The translations under genes and the position numbers were made by a program. This document shows positions 44,833 through 56,545 of a stretch of DNA of 64,000 nt, one piece after another. Positions within the stretch are counted from its first letter, which is position 1. Each line of letters begins with the position of its first letter. The notes under the pieces are model-generated. The model was not told where the DNA came from, did not search any database, and saw nothing but the letters and a program-made list of their open reading frames with translations. This DNA comes from Tenrec ecaudatus (taxonomy: Eukaryota > Chordata > Mammalia > Afrosoricida > Tenrecidae): the NCBI RefSeq assembly GCF_050624435.1, contig NC_134530.1:142702721-142766720 (forward strand), in the 5' to 3' direction.

Positions 44833-45002
44833 ACCCACTGCCGTCCAGCCAGCTCTGACTCACAGTGACTCCGGGGGCCAGCTTCCACGGCCGCCCATCT
44901 TGACAGAGCACACTGCCACAACTTTCTCCCGCGGCGCGGTCCAACCACCAACCTTTTGGTTCCTCCTCGAGTGCTTTAACTCTTGAGTCACCAGGGCGCC
45001 TG
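44833..45002 (-). mobile_element. AfroSINE
   Basis: 'caacccactgccgtccagcc', 'gctctgactcacagtgactc', 'ccaaccaccaaccttttggt' and 'cttgagtcaccagggcgcct' are in antisense order. Confidence 0.85.
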
Positions 45003-45470
45003 CATAGTTTGTACTTTTTGATAACTTTTCCACTTACTGCAAGAGTCATGCAGGTGGGGGGTGGGGGAGGGATGTGGACAAAACGCAAAGTAATAAAAAG
45101 CCCAGGCTGATGGTCTGCTAGAGCTTGGTGGAACCCCCAAGATTAGGGCCCTTTAGGCACCCTTCAGCCTTGGAAGTTACCCCACCGCTCTGGACTTGGA
45201 GCCAAATGAGAGTGAATGGTCACGCCAGGTAGGTGTGCACTCCTTAAAGAGGTCAACCAAATGAGATCAAAGGGCAGCATTTGCCCTGATAAAGCTCAGA
45301 GGGCAGGAAGGGGAGATGGGAAAGAGGGGGAAGTGGGGAGAATTCTGTTACATTGTGGGGTTGCTATCAGTGTCTGCGATCATGTGTCTATCTGAATTAA
45401 GTGGAACAATCCATTTGCTTTTTACACTTTCACCCAAGTCACTAATTTTTTTCCAGTCTAGATACCTTTT
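45003..45470. other. Intron DNA, no element recognised
   Basis: G-rich patches at 45050-45075 and 45300-45350; no gene or repeat named. Confidence 0.35.
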
Positions 45471-45475
45471 ATTTC

Positions 45476-46258
45476 TTTTTAAAATATACTTTTATTAAAG
45501 GCTCTTACACCTCTTATCACAATCCATTCATTCATCCAGTATGTCAAGTACATTTACATGTATGCTGCCATCATCATTTTCAACTCATTCTCTTTCCACT
45601 TGAGCCCCTCATATCAGCTCCCCATTTCCCCCCTCTCCCACACCCACACTCCCTCACGAACACTTGATAAGTTATTGATTATTATTTCCATATCTTACAT
45701 TGCCCTCCATCACCCTTCACCCACTTTTCCACTGTTCATCCCCCTGGGAGGGGGCTCTAGATTGAGCCTTGTGATCGATTACCCTATTCTCCCCCACCCC
45801 TCCCCTAATCCTCCTGGTATCTCATCGTTGTAGTTTCATCGTTGTCCCTGAGGGGTTTATCTATCCTTGATTCCCTGTGTTGTGGGCTCTTATCTGTAGC
45901 AGTGTGCATGCTCGGTCTAATCTGTTTTGTAAGGCAGAATTGAGGCCATGATACTGGGGTGAAGGAAGCTCCAAAGAACTAGAGGAAAGTTGTGTGTTTC
46001 ATTAGTGTTCTGCTGCACCCTGACTGGCCCATCTCTTCCTCGTGTCCCCTCGTGTGAGGGGACGTCTAATTGTCTACAGACAGGCATTGGGTCTTTACTC
46101 CATGCCCCACCCCATTCACCTTGGATATGGTTTTGTTCTGGGTCTTAGGTGCCTAATACCTGATCCCATTGACACCTCATGATCACACAAACTAGTGTGC
46201 TTTTTCCATGTAGGCTTTGTTGCTTCTCAGCTAAACAGCTGCTGTTTATCTTCAAGCC
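45476..46258 (-). mobile_element. Non-LTR retrotransposon 3' end, copy 9
   Basis: 'taaaatatacttttattaaa' at the 3' side resembles copy 5 rather than the majority. It ends at 'ctgtttatcttcaagcc', where copy 10 starts. Confidence 0.75.
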
Positions 46259-46901
46259 TTTTTTTAAAAAAATCATTTTATTAGGGGCTCATACAACTCT
46301 CATCACAATTCATACATACATCAATTGTGTAAAGCACATTTGTACATTCATTGCCCTCATTATTCTCAAAACATTTGCTCTGTACCTAAGCCCCTGGCAT
46401 CAGCTCCTCATTTTTCCCCTCCCCGCTTCTCCCTCCCTCATGAACCCTTGATAATTTATAAATTATTAGTTTGTCATAGCTTGCACTGTCCGACATCTCC
46501 CTTCACCCACTTTTCTCTTGTCTGTCCCCCAGGGATGAGGTTATATGTAGATCCTTGTAATCGGTTCCCCCTTTCCAACCCACCCTCCCAGTATTGCCAC
46601 TCACACCCCTGGTCCTGAAGGGATCATCTGCCCTGGATTCCCTGTGTTTCCAGTTCCTATCTGTGCCAGTGTACATCCTCTGGTCTAGCCAGACTTGCAA
46701 GGTAGAATTCAGATCATGATAGTGGGGGTGAAGCATTTAGGAACTAGAGGAAGGTTGTATTTTTCATCGTTGCTACATCGCACCCTAACTGGCTTGTCTC
46801 CGCCACAAGACCCTTCTGTAAGGGGATGTCCAGTGGCCTACAAATGGGCTTTGGGTCTCCACTCAGCACTCCCTGTCTCATTCACTATGCTAAGATTTTT
46901 T

Positions 46902-47390
46902 TGTTCTGATGATGCCTGGTACCTGATCCCTTCGACACCTCATGATTGCACAGGCTGATGTGCTTCTTCCATGTGGGCTTTGTTGCTTCTGAGCTAGATG
47001 GCCGCTTGTTTACCTTCAAGCCTTTAAGACCCTAGACGCTATATCTTTTAATAGCCAGGCACCATCAGCTTTCTTCGCCACCTTTGCTTATGCACCCATT
47101 TGTCTTCAGCAATTGTATCAAGGAGGTGAGCACACAGTGATATGATCTTTTGTTCTTTGATGCCTGATAACAGCACCTCGTGATCAAGCAGTCTGGTGTG
47201 TTCTTCCATGTGGGCTTTGTTGCTTCTGAGCTAGATGGCTGCTTATTTACTTTCAAGCCTTTAAGACCCTAGACACTATATCTTTTGATAGCCAAGCACC
47301 ATCAGCTTTCTTCACCATAAATTTGCTTATGCACACATTTTGTCTTCGACAATCGTGTCAAGAAGGTGAGCATACAGAATGCCATATTGT
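46902..47390 (-). repeat. 249-bp tandem duplication inside copy 10
   Basis: 'tgttct..gatgcctg', 'ttcttccatgtgggctttgt', 'tgcttctgagctagatggc' and 'caccatcagctttcttc' occur in the same order at 46902-47150 and again from 47151. Other family members have the block once. Confidence 0.85.
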
Positions 47391-47501
47391 TAGAACAAAG
47401 TGTTCTTGTGTTGAGGGAGTACTTGATTCAGAGCCCACTATCCATCTACAACCTTGTTTTTTAACATATAGATATGAGTACATAGTTCTATTCCCCTCTC
47501 G

Positions 47502-47520
47502 TTTTATATATACATATATA

Positions 47521-47552
<32 letters not shown>

Positions 47553-47566
47553 GATATATATATATG
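47502..47566. repeat. (TA)n/(TG)n microsatellite
   Basis: Alternating TA and TG runs inside copy 10. Confidence 0.85.
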
Positions 47567-48078
47567 CCTGTATTTAGGCCTCTATTAATGTCCTTTGCCT
47601 CCTGGTTCTTTCCTCTAGTTCCTTTAATTTCCTCTTGCCCACCATCATGCTCGGCCTTCATTCAGGTTTAGTAATTCCTTGCTGCTACATTGACCTTGAT
47701 TAAGCCCCACTAGGCATCCTACTACCTTCCTTCCATTTATTATAGTTCACTTTGTTGTTCCCTTGTCCCTGGGTTGGTTACCCCCATCCCCTTCCTTTCT
47801 TCCACCTTCTGCCATATCCTGCCGAACCATAGGTCCCATTATTTTCATCTCCAAATTATTTATCCCGCCTATCTTATCTAGATAGACTTGCAGATACATT
47901 AATAAGTGCAAAAACCTGGAAAAGTCAAATCAAGCAACAAAGGAAGTCAAAACCAACAAAACAATAACAACAGCAAAGAACAAACACAAAATAACAATAA
48001 CAAAAAGAAAGCCACTGACAAAAATGGAAAAGCCTATAAATAGTTCAAGGTCTGTTTCTTGGCCTTTAAAGACCATTA

Positions 48079-48768
48079 CATGGGAAAGGAATGAAACATG
48101 ATGCTCACACATGTGACATCCTATTTTTCCAGGTGTGTTTTTTTTAGTCAGAAGCTTGCGCCATTCTGTTTCGTAATGACGCTATAGAGCAGAGCTGCTC
48201 TGCAAACATAGGGTCAGAATCGACATACTGGTCACTGACAGCAACTACTCCTGAGCAGTACCTGATTAAAACGTTATTGGTGATGCTTCCTACCAGAACA
48301 GACAGACAAAGGCCTCTGGGTGGGCTCAAACTGCCACGTTTTGGGTTAACAGCCAGGTACTTTGCCACTTGTACCATCCAGGGATGCCCCACTTTATACC
48401 AGTAAGAACTCACGTTTGACATTGTCAACCTTGCTTGGTAGGCATGATATCAAGATGCGTTGGATGAATGCGGCCATTTGGGGAAAGGACCTGCTGTTGC
48501 TGTCCTAAGGGTGACAAATACACAGCTATTTCAACTTCACTAGATGAGGAAGTCGTGTGACTTGCACATGTACGCTGTACTTTTAAATGTGTGTAGGCTA
48601 AATGTTCTAAACTACAGACTGACGTGGACTTATATTCAGTTTGCAGTGTCACCTTTTGAGGGATGTTACACACTGCGATCCTGGGGAGGAAACTAGCAAT
48701 CCTTTAGTCTAACCTGGGTGACTCAAAAGAGAAGATAATGGTTTTCAAATACATATTTTTAAATAGTG
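48079..48768. other. Intron DNA, possible degraded SINE at 48150-48380
   Basis: 'gggtcagaatcgacatactg' hints at an AfroSINE tail, but the flanking order is not preserved. Confidence 0.35.
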
Positions 48769-49300
48769 TGTGTTAGTCTGGGTAGACTAGAGAAACAAAC
48801 CCATGGACGCACATAGGTGTATAAGGAAGAGATTTATATACAAGAGAAATTGAACGTGGGGAAAACATCCCAGCCCAGTCCAGATCAAGTCCATAAGTCC
48901 AATATTAGCCCATGTGTCTGACAGCAATCTGTAAAGCCCTCTTCAGACTTACCAAACACATACAATGATGCCAAATGTAGAGATCACAGGCCAATGGGTA
49001 GAAAGTCTTTGGACCCAGTGGCACTGGAAACATCTCAGGGCAGGCGGGATCTCTGCATGGCTTCTCCAGCACCCAGGGCTGCATCAGGATGGGTCCATGT
49101 GTCTTGTCAGCTCCTATGTCTCCCAGGTGTGACAGAGAAAAGTGTCTCCAATCTCCAAGGAGGAAAAATCAGGATTTCCCAGAATTCTCAGAAGGCCTTA
49201 TTGGACTCACAGAGAGGTCTTATTGGCTATGATCTGATTGACAGGCTAGACTCCACCCTACATGCATAATCCTTAAATCGACAATTATTTAACTACCACA
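48769..49300 (-). mobile_element. Solo LTR, type A, 5-bp TSD
   Basis: The plus strand runs from 'tgtgttagtctgggtagact' to 'acaattatttaactaccaca'. Flanks are 'tagtg' (48764-48768) and 'aagtg' (49301-49305). Length 532 bp; no retroviral genes. Confidence 0.9.
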
Positions 49301-50380
49301 AAGTGTGTATTTAATTCTTTAAAAACTCTCTCATAAAGGGTAGAAGCCATTGTTATGTCCTGTATAGGGCTAGGCTCTATGCCAGTGCTGTGAGATTATA
49401 TGTCATGTTACTTAAACAAGACAGAAGTTTGTGTCTCGCACAGAAGGCCTACCTGGTCTGGTGGCTGTGCTCAGCCACATTGTTGAGGCTTGGGCTCTCT
49501 TTATATGGCTCTCTGCCCAGCCTGGGCTTATTGTTGATGGACTGCATGGTTCACCCGCATCTGAATCCCAGCCATTAGGAAGGGGAGAAGGGAAGGGGAA
49601 GTCCCTTCTGCTCACAGCCCACCAAGCAGAATGGAAGCAAAAGACAGCACCCAGCTATGAGCAAGGTTGAGAGATGTGATCATCCCTGGGTAGCCTGTGC
49701 CCAGCGTACACACACAGACACACAAATTGGTTGCAATAAGGGCAAGAAAGATATTGGGGGATGATTAGCTTCCGTCACACTTCTATTGTAGCTCATCCTC
49801 AGAAAAGCTACATGACGTGTTCAAAGTCACCAGTTGATTAAATGGAAGATATGTGCAAGATTGCCCCATAAAGCGGAGTAGTCTTCTGGGTGCATCTGCG
49901 ATCAGACTTGGGACCAGTGATATGAAAGGAGGCTTTTAAAAAAATAATGAATTTCAGGAGGTCCAGCACTTAGAAGAGAGGTTCTCCACAGAGTAAGGAG
50001 TCGGCCACCTGGGGGTGGGGGTTGAAAATGAAGCCACAACTGCTAGCAGTTGAACAACTATCAAGAACTTTGTCCTTCAGGTGCTTTCTAACAGTGAGGT
50101 TCTATGATTGAGCTTTTAATTTTATACCCTATCACTACCCTTCCTGAGCCTTCTCTTTAGCCATGACTAGTCAACTTGTATTAACATTATGTGTGTGTGT
50201 GTCTGCTTCTTTGGTAGCCTTTCCTTTCTTGACCTCATCTGAGCCCTTTTAGTCTGTCCAAATCCCAGCCTTCCTTCCAAGTTCCTCTCCAGTGTTTCAT
50301 CAGCTTTATATGCACACCCGCCCCAACCTATGACCCGCCCACTGCTTGTCTCCATAACTTCCTGCCCATCCTATGCCCTT
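49301..50380. other. Intron DNA with possible MIR traces
   Basis: 'gtatagggctaggctctatg' (49362) and 'aagctacatgacgtgttcaa' (49805) may be the two halves of an old antisense MIR. Nothing else is recognised. Confidence 0.35.
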
Positions 50381-50384
50381 CCAC

Positions 50385-50565
50385 GGCCTCACCGCCATCT
50401 AGTCAGTGCTGACTCATAGTGGCACCCCTGGGGGTTCCTAAGACTTTAAATGCAGGAGTAGAAAGCCCCATATTTCTCCCTTAGGGAGGCTGGTGGTTTC
50501 AAACTGCTGACCCTGTGGATTGCAGCCCAACAAGTAACCACTATGCCACCAGGGCTCCTGCCTGT
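50385..50565 (-). mobile_element. AfroSINE
   Basis: 'tcaccgccatctagtcagtg', 'ctgactcatagtggcacccc', 'ggtttcaaactgctgaccct' and 'ctatgccaccagggctcct' form a full antisense copy. Confidence 0.92.
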
Positions 50566-50740
50566 CGGGTGTGAGGAGCCAACAATAGGGAATTGACTTA
50601 TGTAAAATTAGTAAGTTGGCTTAAGGCTAGAATGTAAGAGAATTCTCATCTATGACCATATCTTTCTTAGCAACCAGGAAAGATGGCATAAGGGACACGA
50701 AGATCATGATAAATGATTAGAAAAGCTGCCCAGAGTGGGA

Positions 50741-50872
50741 AGAATCCCTGGTGGCACCATGAGTTAAGCATCGAGCTGCTAACCTCAAGGTCCATAGTTC
50801 AAACCCACCAGCCGCTTTTCGGACAGAGGATGATGCTCTCTGCTCCCATAGAAATCTGCACTCCTGGAAACT
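50741..50872 (+). mobile_element. AfroSINE, 3'-truncated
   Basis: 'aatccctggtggcaccatga' to 'ctctgctcccatagaaatct' is present; the tail is missing. Confidence 0.8.
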
Positions 50873-51688
50873 AGTGCAGGGAGCATATAATTCCACACGT
50901 GGAGTAGAGCTGGATCACAAGGTGTGCCCTGCACAGGATGGCAGAGGAAGCAGATCAGTGACGAGCCTAGAAGACCCAACACTAAGGGAAAACCAGGAAT
51001 TTGAAGAAAACCAAGTACATGGCCATTTTTCTCTAGCAGTGCCCCTCGTGGGTCATATATAGGGGGAAGGGGGTCGTCAAACTGATTCAGATTTAGGGGC
51101 TTGTAGCATAAGAGAGGTGGGGGCGGGGTCGGGATGTGTCAAGAGAATTAAAGAGTGTTGTAGTCTAAGAGAGGCCAGGAGTCAAGCAAAATTTAAGAGA
51201 TCAGTAGTGGGGTCTGGGCTTCATTAGGAAGGTTTATCAAAGAAGATAAACCCGGAAAAAATAGACTGGTTGAGGATGAAGACTTCCGTGATGACAAAAG
51301 AATGTGTATGCGCTAGGAATGAGGTCCTCCTGACAGTTGGGGGTTGTGCCAGAGAAGGGGCTCATGACAGCTTGAGACTCCTTCATGAGAGCCAGCCAGA
51401 AAGATGGCACGGTCCAGAGTGCGGGTTGACAAAGCGCTGTGAACATTGGCATACGACAAAGAGCGCTATGTCTCCGATGGCAGAGAAACTGCTTACCTGG
51501 TATTAAAATAGCCGAGTCCGATGGCCAGTGTTGAAGTGAAGAGTGAGATTGCAAAACCGGTGCTTCCGTGTGGCATCACGTAGGAGAGGAAGTGTCTGAC
51601 AGAGCCAGATACGGGGGCTCCGGCTTGAGGTCGGAGCCCAGGAGCGTCAGTCGGACCATGTCTGAGCTCCCCCGGCCCTGGGTCGATG
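50873..51688. other. Intron DNA, no clear element
   Basis: Purine-rich. No exon is recognised. The right part may belong to the RTE fragment that follows. Confidence 0.35.
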
Positions 51689-51689
51689 G

Positions 51690-51905
51690 AGGTGGACAAT
51701 AGGAACATCAGGCTTGGTGAAGACGAGGGCAGTGAAAAAGAGGAAGATCCGCCACAAGATGGATTGACCCAGTGGCTGCAACAGTGGGCTCACACACAGG
51801 AGCTATTGTGAAAATGGCACGTGACCAGGTAGTCTTTCATTCTCTTGTGCCTCGGCGCCTATGAGTCAGAACTGACTCCCCAGCACCTGCCAGCACCACC
51901 TGCGG
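51690..51905 (+). mobile_element. BovB/RTE-like LINE 3' end
   Basis: 'gatggattgacccagtggct' 'gcaacagtgggctcacacac' and 'gcgcctatgagtcagaactg' 'actccccagcacctg' are the RTE 3' terminus in sense orientation. The final part resembles the AfroSINE tail. Confidence 0.72.
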
Positions 51906-52660
51906 AGTGTCCCCACGAGACAGCCCGGTCCAGTTAGACAATGAGGGGAGTGGTACGGAAAGAGGCTGAGGGTGTCAGAGTTTGTTGAACCCTGGCACAA
52001 AAGTTCCACGTGGCATGGTGGATGCTATCTTCTATATTGTGGCTGTTATTTTTATTAAATCCACTTTTCCTGGATCGGATTTTACATAATTAAATTAAGA
52101 ATTCTTAATGTTTGCAACAGTTTTTAGTCAAGACCAAACTTTTACCAGGTCTCAGTTTAGCCTGTGTTTTATTTTATGTGATTGCGCCACTAAGATCCAG
52201 TGTTAAAAAGTTGTACAATATCTTTCTTAGCTAATCTGAGAAAAGTTTGAGTCTTGCCCTCCAGCTCTGTATGAAGGTTTGAGGGACAGAGATCATCAGA
52301 GTTGAAATGTCTTGGTTTGGGGTGGGAGGAGAACGGACTTTGTAAACAGAAGCACAGAACCATCGCAATGCACGCGTCGAGAGCCTAGTGCCTGGTTGTC
52401 CAGTGAAGCAGAGTGGGTGCGGACTGGAGACTGAAGAACAAGACTAGAGAGATGGGTTGGGGTTAGATTTTGACAGGTCATGATGCCGTGAAAGGGAGAT
52501 GGGATTTTATTTTGTAGTCAGTATTTAACTTTAAATCCCCCTTTTTCCTTCCAGGTGTAAAATATATATGCTATCTGTATAGAACATTTGGGGAAGATGG
52601 AAAATTATAGCAAACAGGTTGTCACCCATCAGAGATATCACTGTTGGCACCTTAGACTAA
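51906..52660. other. Intron DNA, no element recognised
   Basis: No coding or repeat signature is named. Confidence 0.4.
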
Positions 52661-52664
52661 AATA

Positions 52665-52745
52665 TAAGGGGACTTCAAAAAGTGTCTGGAAAAATAAGAA
52701 AAGATAATGGAATTTTTCCACAAACTTTTTGAAGCCCCCTCATAT
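52665..52745. mobile_element. Mariner-derived hairpin MITE
   Basis: 'aaggggacttcaaaaagt' at the left and 'actttttgaagccccct' at the right are near-perfect inverted repeats, with TA-containing flanks. The 80-bp size and ends fit a deleted Hsmar2-like mariner. Confidence 0.8.
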
Positions 52746-52899
52746 ATCATTCCAGTTTCTTCCAACTTAGGATTTTTTTACAACTAAAACTAAATTGCAT
52801 ACATAATTATCTTGCTGTTTAAAAGCTGAACAGAATAATTAAAGCATGCCCTACATCACTAAAAATGTAGTACAAGTCATTTAATAGTGGATTATGCTT
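52746..52899. other. Short spacer
   Basis: AT-rich; nothing recognised. Confidence 0.4.
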
Positions 52900-53075
52900 G
52901 GGAAACTAACTACTACATCAGCGGTTCGAAACCACCAGCCACTCTTGGGGAGAAAGATGAGGCTTTCTGCTCCTGGGAAGAGTTCCCGTCTTGGAAACGC
53001 GCAGGAGCAGAGCTGCCCTGTCCTACGGTGTTGCTGTGAGTCAGCATCCACTCCTTGGCACGGTCTTTTTATACA
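52900..53075 (+). mobile_element. AfroSINE
   Basis: 'cagcggttcgaaaccaccag', 'gaggctttctgctcctggga' and 'gctgtgagtcagcatccact' are in order; the head is eroded. Confidence 0.8.
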
Positions 53076-54136
53076 GCTGCTCTGGAAACTAAGAACACTT
53101 GTTTTGTTTGGCATATTCCCTTTGTTTCCCATTTATTCTTCATATTTCTGAAATTACTGAGCTCTGTCCCTTGAGCACATCTGAATGCTGGGTGGGCAGC
53201 TGATATTTTATGTGTGTAACTGAGCAGAGTCAGGATTGCGCGCCTACATTTTTAAATAATCCAGATGGACAAGAAAGCCAGTGGTGGCACGTGGAGCCAA
53301 ACCAAAGGCGGAAGGACAAAGCCTTGGTAGAAGAACATGCGGTGAAGGGAGACCAGACCTCTGGAGAGCGAGCAGTGCCCCCACGGCATGGCCATGACAT
53401 GAGGAGGGTGGTGTGGGGAGACGGGGCAGGTCAGAGCCACCTTTTCACTGGGCAAGCAAGTCCCTGGTGAGCCTGGAGAAGTTCCATTGGAGTTGCGGGA
53501 GCAGAAGCCAGGTTTCAGGGGTTAGGGGGTGAGCGTAGAAGTACTGAAGGTGTGACTGTTCTTTTGGGGAGTTTGCTCCTGAAGACCAGGAGAAAGTTGG
53601 AGGAAAGGAAGCAAATCAGGAAAGCACAAACAGATGTTCTGCATTTATTTCTAGGATAGGGATTTGAACATGATCATCGCTGGGCAAAGGAAGAGTATAA
53701 GAGAGATTAAGGAAACAAATGCTAAAAACAAACCCACAATAGAAAGGGTTTCTGCTGCCTAAAATTATATATAGATATATATTCTCTCTCCTAAAACCAT
53801 TTTCCTGGTTTCAGAAGAAAATATGAGACTCCCCATAATTATCTCCAAGCACTGTGGCTTTGCTTAAAAACTGGCACACACCCATGGCTTATTTTATCTT
53901 AATTAAATGAGGAACCACCCTAGCATCGATTTCAGACTTTTGCATGTTTGCTGCGTTTCAGTTAAGTGAGTCATCACAAGCAGAGCATTTAGAAAAAGCC
54001 CTTTCAGGAGCATTCTCTCTCCAGTTAAAATTCTATATATTTCCTTCTTCACAGACTGCAACCACATTTCTATACCAGTTTCTGAATTCACAAGTGCTAT
54101 TGTCTAAATACAAGGTTATTAACATTTTATCTTCTA
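53076..54136. other. Intron DNA, no element recognised
   Basis: The piece 53460-53640 ('aagccaggtttcaggggtta') resembles an old mammalian repeat I cannot name. Confidence 0.35.
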
Positions 54137-54151
54137 TTGTCACTTTTTTTT

Positions 54152-54586
54152 AACAATTAGCAACGTTTTATTTGCTCATTTTTTGCATTTAAAGTGTTCT
54201 TCGGTAACATCCTTGGCTTGAGATTCTTTGCCATGGTCCTTAACAGCCACACAACTGCAACCAGCCACTTTCCGGGGTTTTCCTTCTCTGTCAGTTTTGC
54301 AGAGGCCTGCCCACTCTCCTGGTTTCTCACCTTAATGAGGTCAGCACACAGGGCCTCCACTCACTGGACATACAGAGGCCCATCAGAGTTGGATGCAAGC
54401 ACACAAAGAAGAGCCCGGCCATCGTGCATGAGGGCGGTCTTCAGCTGCTCCTGTAACGCAGTGTTAATGTCCCTGACACCTCCAGCAGCGATGCCGTCCC
54501 CCCCAGGGTGGGGGAGACGGGTGGGACCGAATCTTGAACACACCGGAGCCTCCACCTCCGCACAGCTCTGCGGGAACAGGGAAACC
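54152..54586 (-). pseudogene. RPS12: RPS12 processed pseudogene
   Basis: RPS12 is a small-subunit ribosomal protein of 132 residues; this is a dead retrocopy. The minus strand reads '[20 protein letters not shown]' then 'ALMHDGRA', '[16 protein letters not shown]', stop, '[11 protein letters not shown]'. The C-terminal half follows in a frame that drifts from the parent, with '[12 protein letters not shown]' in place of the normal end. A 5' UTR-like leader is kept upstream. Damage: the ATG codon is lost, about 17 codons after HDG are deleted, four codons are missing after CA, and there is a premature stop. There are no introns. TSDs 'ttgtcactttttttt' flank it at 54137-54151 and 54587-54601, with the T-run on the 3' side representing poly(A). 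This is the signature of L1-mediated retroposition into intron 1. Confidence 0.93.
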
Positions 54587-54601
54587 TTGTCACTTTTTTT
54601 T

Positions 54602-55590
54602 AGGGCAATTCAGGTTACTGTGAGGTTTTGTTTAGAAATGTATCCTGGGTATAAAGGACTCCCCATTTTAGTTAAAAGATGACTTCTAGAAAGCCCCAAG
54701 CAGTCTCTCACCTGGGCTGCCCTTCTGACATCACTGTCTCTGGTGTCTACAAGGCAAAGAAGAGTCTTAGGAATAACAGCTCCAGGAGTATAGTAACAAA
54801 AGAATGCTCTATACCTGGTGAAAGAAAGTGATTTTTCCAAAATTCTGTTTGAAAACTAAATAAATAACTTTTAAAATAAGCAACCATATTACCTTTATAG
54901 TTTCTAGTAATACATTTCTATTAATGAAAAGATAAAAATTATCCAGCTAGTGTATTTTGGATGACGTACAGTAAACTATCACTGAACTAATACACTAACG
55001 ATTTTGCTAAAGTAACCCTGTAAAGCCTGGCTACCACCTTACTGTGTTGCCTTCAAAAAGCACAGCCCACATTGCAGAAAAATCGAGAAGCCATTTCAAC
55101 TGTCTGGAATTTCTTTCCAAGACAGGAATGGTATCAGACCAGTCAACAAATGCAATAGAAAACACAAACATGAGGTTTGTGTGCACTGATTATGATCGAA
55201 GTCAACAGTAGAGAGCCGATTCCGCAGCAGGTGTGTCTGTCAAAAAATGCCCCAGCCCTTGTCTGCTTAGCAAAGCCCTTTTATATGCAACCCCCCTGAA
55301 GTCCCTTCCTGTGACTGCTGCACCCTGCCTCACCCCTCCCCAGGGGGTCCATCACAGTAGAGCTAGCTCCCCTCTCTTGCTGTGCCTTCCATTTTAATTG
55401 ATTTCATTTGCATGCTTTTTTTATTATAAGGATTACTGAGATAGTAGCCAGGATGAGTCCTTACATTTTGTCAAAGCCTTTTTATGTGCTATCTTCTCCA
55501 CCTCCAACTGGGTTCTTGACTCATTTCACTCTTGATAGCAAGATCGGTTCTGTAATCTCCTTTTTATCCCCACGCGTGTCTGGGTGACTT
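54602..55590. other. Intron DNA, no element recognised
   Basis: No exon or repeat named. Confidence 0.4.
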
Positions 55591-55594
55591 ACTC

Positions 55595-56545
55595 TTAGGT
55601 CCCCTCTCGTCCGTTCTGACTCATTGTGAACCTGTGCACAACAGAACGACGCACCACTTGGTCCTGCCCATCCTCACCGTTGCTGTGTGTGAACCCGTTG
55701 TTGCAACAATGTTCATTCCATCTAGTCGGCCCCTCCACTTTACCAAGCACGCTGTCCTTCTCCGGGGACCGGGCTCGCCTGACAACATGTGCAAAGCATG
55801 TGAGATGAAAGTCTCGGCATCCTTGCTTCTAAAGAGCATTCTTTCAGGAACCGGCGGATTGGTGTGTTCTTCGGGCAGCGCATGGCACTGTCGGCGTGCT
55901 TTGCCAGCACCACAGTTCCAGGACACCGAGTCTTTGCTGGTCTTTCGTATTCACGGTCAAACTTGCGCGTGATTGAAAGTGAGCGCCTTAGTCCTCAAAG
56001 TAACATCTTTGCTTTTCGACACTTTAAGGAGGTGGTGTGCAGCAGATTCACAGCATTGGTTGTGGATCCAAGCAAGATAAAATCACTGGCACCTGCAATC
56101 TTTTCCCCATTTCTCATGATGTTAACTCCAGGATTCAGTTGTGAGAATTTTGGTTTTCTTTAATTGAGTTGTAATCCATACTGGAGGCTGCAATCCTTGA
56201 TCTTCGTCAGCACGTGCTTCAAGTCCTCCTCCCTTTCAGCGACTAAGGTTGTGTCATCTGCATAACGCAGGTTGCTAATAAACCTTCCTCCAGTCCTGGT
56301 GCCATATTTTTCTTCATATAATCCAGCTTCTCTGAGTATGTGCTCAGCACAGAGACTGAATAAGTTTGGTGAGAGGATACAACCTGACACACACACACAC
56401 ACACACACAGCCTGATTTGTTTCATGACTAGGTTGCACATGAGCACAGTGAAGTGTGCCGGAATTCCCATCCTTTTCAAAATAATTCACAGTGGAATGCC
56501 TTTAGTTGGTCAAAACACAATTAAACGTATTTCTGGTACTCTCTT
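55595..56545 (-). mobile_element. BovB/RTE-like LINE, RT end to 3' terminus
   Basis: On the minus strand the frame at 56489-56160 carries 'SGCILSPNLFSLCAEHILRE' and then 'NLRYADDTTLVAEREEDL', including the YADD catalytic box of reverse transcriptase. A (CA)n tract (56392-56410) has grown into the segment just before GCILSP. Downstream sequence to 55595 corresponds to the C-terminal and 3' regions, broken into several frames. It is not functional. Confidence 0.82.

Larger units (their letters stand above)
46259..48078 (-). mobile_element. Non-LTR retrotransposon 3' end, copy 10 (long)
   Basis: Starts at the left with 'aaaaatcattttattagggg' and runs through all family blocks to the region equivalent to 6900-7080 of copy 3 ('ttatctagatagacttgcag' near 47874). 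A 249-bp internal tandem duplication is described separately. It lies in the same orientation as copy 9 and begins where copy 9 stops. Confidence 0.75.

Noticed and set aside
44513..45088. 191-codon minus-strand open frame
   Set aside because: It runs through an antisense AfroSINE and an A13/T13 run and has no domain. It is a chance frame.
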